Positions 59,728-64,000 of a stretch of DNA of 64,000 nucleotides are shown piece by piece. This DNA comes from Lachnospiraceae bacterium. Its GTDB lineage: Bacteria; Bacillota; Clostridia; Lachnospirales; Lachnospiraceae. Position numbers and translations under genes: made by a program. A model generated the notes under the pieces. It had not been told where the DNA came from and made no database searches. It saw nothing but the letters and a program-made list of their open reading frames with translations. Position 1 is the first letter of the stretch. The number at the start of each line of letters is the position of its first letter. The stretch spans positions 62,001-126,000 of the forward strand of contig CAJTIU010000010.1 of NCBI GenBank assembly GCA_910576335.1, given 5' to 3'.

Positions 59728-61425
59728 ATGGGAAAAAAAGCAGAAAAAGCACAGAACACCGTTCAGACCCCTCCGGTGGGGCAGCTTGCGTCCGGCAAGG
59801 TGTATGTTGTGGGACATAAGAATCCGGATACGGATTCCATCTGTTCCGCCATTGCATATGCTGCACTGAAGCATAAGATAACAGGAAATGTATATGAGGC
59901 GAGAAGAGCCGGCCAGATCAATGAGGAGACCTCTTACGTACTGAAGCGGTTTAAGACGGATCCCCCGTCCCTTTTGTCCAATGTAAAACTACAGGTTAAG
60001 GATATTGACATACATAAGATTGAAGGAGTGGATCCGAATGTTTCAATTAAGGAAGTGTGGGGCAAGATGGGGGAGCACCAGGTAAAGACCATCCCGGTAG
60101 TAAAAGACGGAGAGCTTCTGGGTGTGATTACCACAGGAGATATTGCCATGTCTTACATGGACGTTCATGATAATCATATCCTGTCCGAGGCAAAGACTCA
60201 GTACAGGAACATCTTAAAGACGCTAAATGGAACTATGCTTGTAGGAAATGAGCATGGACAATTCTCTAAGGGGAAGGTTACGATCGGGGCATCCAGCTCA
60301 GACGTTATGGAGGAGTTTATTCATAAGGATGACCTGGTGATTGTGGGAAACCGGTATGATGCCCAGGCATGTGCTGTGGATATTGATGCAGGATGTCTTG
60401 TTGTATGCCATGGTGCCGAGGTTCCGGATGAGCTTTTAAAGAGGGCGGAGGAGCAGAGCATAGTTGTGATTCAGACGCCCTATGATACGTTTACGGCAGT
60501 CCGACTGATTAATCAGAGTATTCCTGTAAAATATTTTATGACAAAGGGCCCTCTTACTACATTCCAGATGAATGACTACGTGGACGATATTAAGGAGGTC
60601 ATGACCAAGAAAAAATACCGGGACTTCCCCATACTGGACCGTCACGGGCGGTTTAAAGGATTTATCTCCAGGCGCCGTTTCATGAATTCCAGTAAGAAGA
60701 AGGTCATTCTGGTGGACCATAATGAGAAGTCCCAGGCAGTGGATGGAATCGAGGAGGCAGAGATCGTAGAGATTATTGATCACCACAGACTGGGCAATAT
60801 TGAGACCATGGGACCGGTCTTTTTCAGAAACCAGCCAGTGGGCTGTACGGCTACCATTGTCTTTCAGATGTATGAGGAGGCGGATGTGAAGATCCCGAAG
60901 AAGATTGCCGGGCTTCTCTGTGCAGCGATCATTTCAGATACCCTTCTGTTCCGTTCCCCTACATGCACGCCGCTTGATGAAAAGACAGCCAGAAAGCTTG
61001 CGAAGATGGCAGAGATCGACCTGGAGGAAATGGCAAAGGAGATGTTTAATGCAGGAAGCAGCCTGAAGGGAAAGAGCGCAGAGGAGATCTGTTTCCAGGA
61101 TTTCAAGCAGTTTACAGTAAATGATACAGTATTCGGGGTTGGACAGATTAATTCCATGAATAAGGAGGAGCTGGAGGAGATTAAAGAAACGCTTTCAGAG
61201 CATCTTCCGAAGGTTCTGACAGAGAACAAGCTTCATATGATTTATTTTATGCTGACCGATATTCTAGATGAATCCACAGAGCTTCTCTGCTGCGGAACCG
61301 GGGCGAGGGCACACATTGCAGATGCCTTTGACATCCCTGAAAATGCAGAGAAGATAGTGTTAAAGGGTGTTGTGTCAAGGAAGAAGCAGCTGATTCCTGC
61401 CCTTGTGGCGACACTGCAGCAATAG
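59728..61425 (+). CDS. manganese-dependent inorganic pyrophosphatase with CBS and DRTGG regulatory insert
   Basis: 565 residues. DHH-family catalytic core: GHKNPDTDS (His30, Asp34, Asp36), then CBS domain 1 (about 80-130), a DRTGG domain (about 140-250), CBS domain 2 (about 265-315), then DHH motif IIDHHRLGN (Asp351-His353) and DHHA2 from about 375. The regulatory insert binds adenine nucleotides and diadenosine polyphosphates in studied relatives, coupling pyrophosphate hydrolysis to energy state. Start ATG 59728 follows GAGGTGAGAG. The N-terminal 23 residues before the core look unstructured. Confidence 0.95.
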   Translation: MGKKAEKAQNTVQTPPVGQLASGKVYVVGHKNPDTDSICSAIAYAALKHKITGNVYEARRAGQINEETSYVLKRFKTDPPSLLSNVKLQVKDIDIHKIEGVDPNVSIKEVWGKMGEHQVKTIPVVKDGELLGVITTGDIAMSYMDVHDNHILSEAKTQYRNILKTLNGTMLVGNEHGQFSKGKVTIGASSSDVMEEFIHKDDLVIVGNRYDAQACAVDIDAGCLVVCHGAEVPDELLKRAEEQSIVVIQTPYDTFTAVRLINQSIPVKYFMTKGPLTTFQMNDYVDDIKEVMTKKKYRDFPILDRHGRFKGFISRRRFMNSSKKKVILVDHNEKSQAVDGIEEAEIVEIIDHHRLGNIETMGPVFFRNQPVGCTATIVFQMYEEADVKIPKKIAGLLCAAIISDTLLFRSPTCTPLDEKTARKLAKMAEIDLEEMAKEMFNAGSSLKGKSAEEICFQDFKQFTVNDTVFGVGQINSMNKEELEEIKETLSEHLPKVLTENKLHMIYFMLTDILDESTELLCCGTGARAHIADAFDIPENAEKIVLKGVVSRKKQLIPALVATLQQ

Positions 61426-61457
61426 AGGATAAACACAAAGACAGGAAAGGAGATCCT

Positions 61458-62021
61458 ATGGGAAAACAGTTATGGAAGCCGGGTAATATGCTTTATCCAC
61501 TGCCGGCAGTCATGGTAAGTACAGCAGACCTTACGGGAAATGACAATATCATTACGGTTGCATGGACAGGAACCGTGTGTACGAACCCTGCCATGCTCTA
61601 TATCTCGGTAAGGCCCGAGAGGTATTCTTATCACATGCTTAAGGAGAGCGGAGAATTTGCCGTGAATCTTACGACAGAGAAGCTTGCCCGTGCCACAGAC
61701 TGGTGCGGGGTCCGCTCCGGAAGAGATGTGGACAAATGGAAGGAGACAGGCCTGACCAGGGGAAAGGCACAGAAGCTTCAGTATGCACCGGTGATTCAGG
61801 AAAGCCCGGTGAATCTTGAATGTAAGGTGTGCGAGGTAAAGGAACTGGGGTCGCACCATATGTTTCTTGCAGAGGTTCTGGCAGTACAGGCGGATGAAAG
61901 TTTTATGAAGAAGGACGGAAAGTTTGAACTGAATGCTTCGGGGCTTCTTGCATATTCACATGGAGAATATTTTACTCTTGGGAAAGAGCTGGGGAGATTC
62001 GGATTTAGTGTAAAGAAATAA
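61458..62021 (+). CDS. flavin reductase-like FMN-binding protein
   Basis: 187 residues. MLYPLPAVMVSTADLTGNDN, ITVAWTGTVCTNPAML, ISVRPERYSYHMLKESGEFAVNL and the HHMFLAEVLAV stretch match the flavoredoxin/flavin-reductase split-barrel family, which binds FMN and transfers electrons from NAD(P)H or ferredoxin. It follows the pyrophosphatase by 32 bp with RBS AAGGAGA and may share its transcript. Physiological partner unknown. Confidence 0.9.
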   Translation: MGKQLWKPGNMLYPLPAVMVSTADLTGNDNIITVAWTGTVCTNPAMLYISVRPERYSYHMLKESGEFAVNLTTEKLARATDWCGVRSGRDVDKWKETGLTRGKAQKLQYAPVIQESPVNLECKVCEVKELGSHHMFLAEVLAVQADESFMKKDGKFELNASGLLAYSHGEYFTLGKELGRFGFSVKK

Positions 62022-62237
62022 AAAGTGTGATTTTGGTGATGGGAGGTTGCTGCTATTAAGGTGTAAAGGGTGAAGAAAAAGGGCATAATATTAAAAAATG
62101 TTTGCTTGTGGGCTGGGTATATGGTAAAATACAGCTAAGAAATCAAATTATTTGTTCTTTCCCCAGCTTTCAGTAAAATAAGACTGGGGTGTTATAGTAT
62201 GAAGAAGAACTATATTTCAAAGAAGGGAGAAAAGGAA

Positions 62238-62414
62238 ATGAATGCGTGTGCAATGAAGCCTAGTTTACCATTTATTACAAATACTGCATTGGCTAGAACT
62301 CCGGCATCTGAAGACAACAGGAAGATGACCGAGTTTATAAATTCTCATGATTTTTTCTTTGAGGTTGATTCTGATGGAAAATTGATAAGTACTGTAGCAA
62401 ATAAAGGGAAATAA
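62238..62414 (+). CDS. small protein, candidate antitoxin of the GNAT gene
   Basis: 58 residues from ATG 62238 (GGGAG 8 bases upstream; an ATG at 62199 would add thirteen basic residues). Sequence MNACAMKPSLPFITNTALAR, ending FFFEVDSDGKLISTVANKGK. No recognised domain. It ends one base before the ATG of the acetyltransferase gene, the order seen in GNAT toxin-antitoxin pairs, where the upstream protein is usually a ribbon-helix-helix repressor; that fold is not obvious here. AT-rich like its partner. Confidence 0.6.
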   Translation: MNACAMKPSLPFITNTALARTPASEDNRKMTEFINSHDFFFEVDSDGKLISTVANKGK

Positions 62415-62415
62415 G

Positions 62416-62958
62416 ATGATAATTGAAAAATATACAAGAGAATATGAAAATTTAAGGGACAGTTTTAAATGTGGAAACAATATTATTGATAATTTTTTGA
62501 GGGAAGGTAATGCTTTGAATGAGAACCAAGGCATTACTTATGTGATGTTGTCTGATAAGAGGGATGTCATAATTGGATATTATAATATTGAAGTTGGAAG
62601 AATCGACCAAAGAGAAGAAGTTGGCAACAATATTTTTTATAGACCTATGGGAGGAACGGTTAATATAAACTATCTTGCAATACATAGAGATTTTCAAGGG
62701 ATAAAAGTTGCGACAGTAGATGATAAAAACATTTATCTTGGAGATATCCTTTTGAATGATTGTGAGAGACGAATTCTCAGTTTAAGAAAACAAGTTGGAA
62801 TTACTTTTATTACTCTGTATTCTACAAACGAGGGGTATCATCTATATAAAGGACGAAATAGTTATGAGGATTTTGAAGATGATATGAGTACGTTTGTTCA
62901 GGAAAGTGATCAAAAATGTTTTAAGCTATATAAATGTATTGATGATATAGTTGAGTGA
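62416..62958 (+). CDS. GNAT-like acetyltransferase, possible toxin
   Basis: 180 residues. Starts YTREYENLRDSFKCGNNIID and NFLREGNAL, the opening of GNAT proteins of the TacT/AtaT-like group (FDCG...LDNFL...A). IGYYNIEVG and NINYLAIHRDFQG correspond to beta4 and motif A, though the acetyl-CoA loop is weak (RDFQGIKVATVDDKNIYLG). Such enzymes can acetylate aminoacyl-tRNA and stop translation. The two genes are much more AT-rich than neighbours and are followed by a terminator, suggesting a transferred cassette. Could equally be a plain acetyltransferase. Confidence 0.72.
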   Translation: MIIEKYTREYENLRDSFKCGNNIIDNFLREGNALNENQGITYVMLSDKRDVIIGYYNIEVGRIDQREEVGNNIFYRPMGGTVNINYLAIHRDFQGIKVATVDDKNIYLGDILLNDCERRILSLRKQVGITFITLYSTNEGYHLYKGRNSYEDFEDDMSTFVQESDQKCFKLYKCIDDIVE

Positions 62959-62960
62959 AT

Positions 62961-62999
62961 AGGGCATATCGGATGTAAAGTCTGATGTGCTCTTTTTTA
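62961..62999 (+). terminator. intrinsic terminator after the GNAT cassette
   Basis: GGGCATATCGGA pairs, with G-T wobbles, with TCTGATGTGCTC around TGTAAAG and is followed by TTTTTTAT. Confidence 0.8.
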
Positions 63000-63058
63000 T
63001 GATTTTTCAGAGGTTGGGTACCGCATTAAAGGATTACGAATATCTCAAGTTTAAGGGA

Positions 63059-63107
63059 AAAAAGGAACCCCCGCGCTATCGGAACAATGGCGGAGGGTTC
63101 TTTTCTT
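63059..63107. terminator. bidirectional terminator before the MATE gene
   Basis: AAAAGGAACCCCCGC pairs with GCGGAGGGTTCTTTT around a 15-base loop with A-rich and T-rich flanks, serving the minus-strand MATE gene and the plus-strand cassette. Confidence 0.75.
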
Positions 63108-63161
63108 TACGATACAGGAAAGCCTCGCTCCCCTGTATCACAAGATTTATGTATCCTCACA

Positions 63162-64000
63162 TTAATTATCAAGAGGTTTTACCTGTAACCTGTAAATTCT
63201 TTTCAGCAGTATAGCTGAGAGGATCAGGGAAGCAACCTCTGCGATCGGGAATGCCCACCATACGGCAGACAGGCCAAACAGGGAAGCAAATGCAAAAGCA
63301 ACTGGAAGCAGTACAATCAGCTGTCTTGTGGCAGAGGTAATCAGGCTGTACACACCGTTTCCAAGTGCCTGGAAGACGCTTCCTGCAATAATACAGAAGC
63401 CTGCAACCGGGAAATGGATGCTGATGATCCGCAGGGCCGGCACCCCGATGGAAAGCATATTGTCCGAGGCATCAAACAGGTTCTTAAGAAGGAAGCCTGC
63501 GCCGAACTGGAATAACAAAAGGCCCACGACCATAATGGATACAGAGATTGCTACGCTGAGACGGATTGTATCGGTAATCCTCTTTTTCTTCCTTGCGCCG
63601 TAATTATAGGCAATAATCGGCGTCATCCCGTTGTTCAGTCCGAATACGGGCATGAAGATGAAGCTCTGAAGCTTAAAGTATACACCAAATACCGCAGCCG
63701 CGGTGGAAGAGAACATAAGCAGGATCTTATTCATCCCAAAGGTCATGACAGAGCCGATGGACTGCATAACAATAGAGGGAAGCCCGACCTTGTATATGGT
63801 AAGGATCGTTCCCTTATGAGGCCTGAAATGCCGCAGGCTTACATGGATCTCCTTATTACGTGTCTGATTAAAAAATATGGAGAGACAGACAGCAATGATC
63901 TGCCCGGTTATGGTGGCAATGGCTGCCCCGGCAACCTCCAGTCTCGGGAAGCCGAATAATCCGAAGATCATGATCGGGTCAAGGACAATATTAATGATTG
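63162..64000 (-). CDS. MATE-family efflux transporter (5' end outside window)
   Basis: About 279 residues of the C-terminal part are visible; the frame stays open to the window edge (IVLDPIMIFG precedes the first internal Met at 63971, a family-typical segment). Seven or eight hydrophobic helices, with the second MATE repeat starting near GLPSIVMQSIGSVM and the signature GLNNGMTPIIAYNYGARKKKR. MATE proteins export cationic drugs or metabolites in exchange for Na+ or H+. The C-terminus ends RIYRLQVKPLDN. Confidence 0.93.
   Translation of the reverse strand, partial: IINIVLDPIMIFGLFGFPRLEVAGAAIATITGQIIAVCLSIFFNQTRNKEIHVSLRHFRPHKGTILTIYKVGLPSIVMQSIGSVMTFGMNKILLMFSSTAAAVFGVYFKLQSFIFMPVFGLNNGMTPIIAYNYGARKKKRITDTIRLSVAISVSIMVVGLLLFQFGAGFLLKNLFDASDNMLSIGVPALRIISIHFPVAGFCIIAGSVFQALGNGVYSLITSATRQLIVLLPVAFAFASLFGLSAVWWAFPIAEVASLILSAILLKRIYRLQVKPLDN

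Overview
The window looks like a chromosomal segment of a gut Lachnospiraceae (Clostridia; Dorea / Mediterraneibacter / Faecalicatena-like). This rests on purine-rich AGGAGG ribosome binding sites, TTGACA-N17-TATAAT promoters, short Clostridia-style two-component and ABC operons, ferredoxin-dependent 2-oxoacid metabolism and the kind of dispersed repeats seen. The family is an inference from protein style, not a database match. No tRNA, rRNA, CRISPR array or complete insertion sequence was recognised.

Layout. 1-4.2 kb: end of an alpha/beta hydrolase, gpmI, and a Bce-type response regulator/kinase pair. 4.2-14.6 kb: orphan HicB-like gene, a structured repeat, a secreted subtilisin-like protease, a 1351-aa secreted Ig-like (Big_2) protein, then a BceAB-type ABC transporter that would normally sit beside the kinase pair. 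14.6-18.7 kb: HAD phosphatase, anchored SGNH hydrolase, a coiled-coil protein, Nudix and DUF2971 proteins. 18.7-23.5 kb: an accessory island with a gutted AAA-ATPase pseudogene, an ITPase-like protein and two small-protein/P-loop gene pairs, one P-loop fused to a GNAT acetyltransferase, the other carrying a Toprim-like C-terminal region; a 165-bp inverted-repeat element lies between them. 23.5-32.7 kb: M20 peptidase, C39-like protein, cysK, an Rrf2 regulator, and a six-gene operon (four-subunit 2-oxoacid:ferredoxin oxidoreductase, PaaK-like CoA ligase, aminotransferase) that fits amino-acid fermentation to acyl-CoA or organic acid.

32.9-37.3 kb is a second accessory patch: small helical protein, stand-alone HTH, glycine-zipper membrane protein, AAA-ATPase/PD-(D/E)XK protein, and remnants, including a 122-bp decayed copy of the 22.4-kb island gene end. 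37.4-49.2 kb: TetR/MFS efflux, DUF2975/XRE pair, a full ABC + two-component operon, CstA, and a GntR(YtrA)/ABC operon. 49.2-54.4 kb: TetR with a divergent MMPL exporter and its LxxG-repeat partner, with three matching operators. 54.4-64 kb: mostly housekeeping genes (cupin, methyltransferase, hslO, nadE, S1 protein, CBS/DRTGG pyrophosphatase, flavin reductase), a possible GNAT toxin module, and the end of a MATE exporter.

The most unusual signals are non-coding. (1) A family of about 132-145-nt elements (4699, 14704 minus strand, 36230, partial at 39619) keeps the same fold with different bases in every stem, an invariant TTC apical loop and a CATTTRAA bulge, and has a left arm that can pair with either of two partners. 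(2) Six near-perfect GGGGACGGGG palindromes sit at gene borders. (3) The paired small-protein/P-loop modules are the best candidate for an undescribed protein system.
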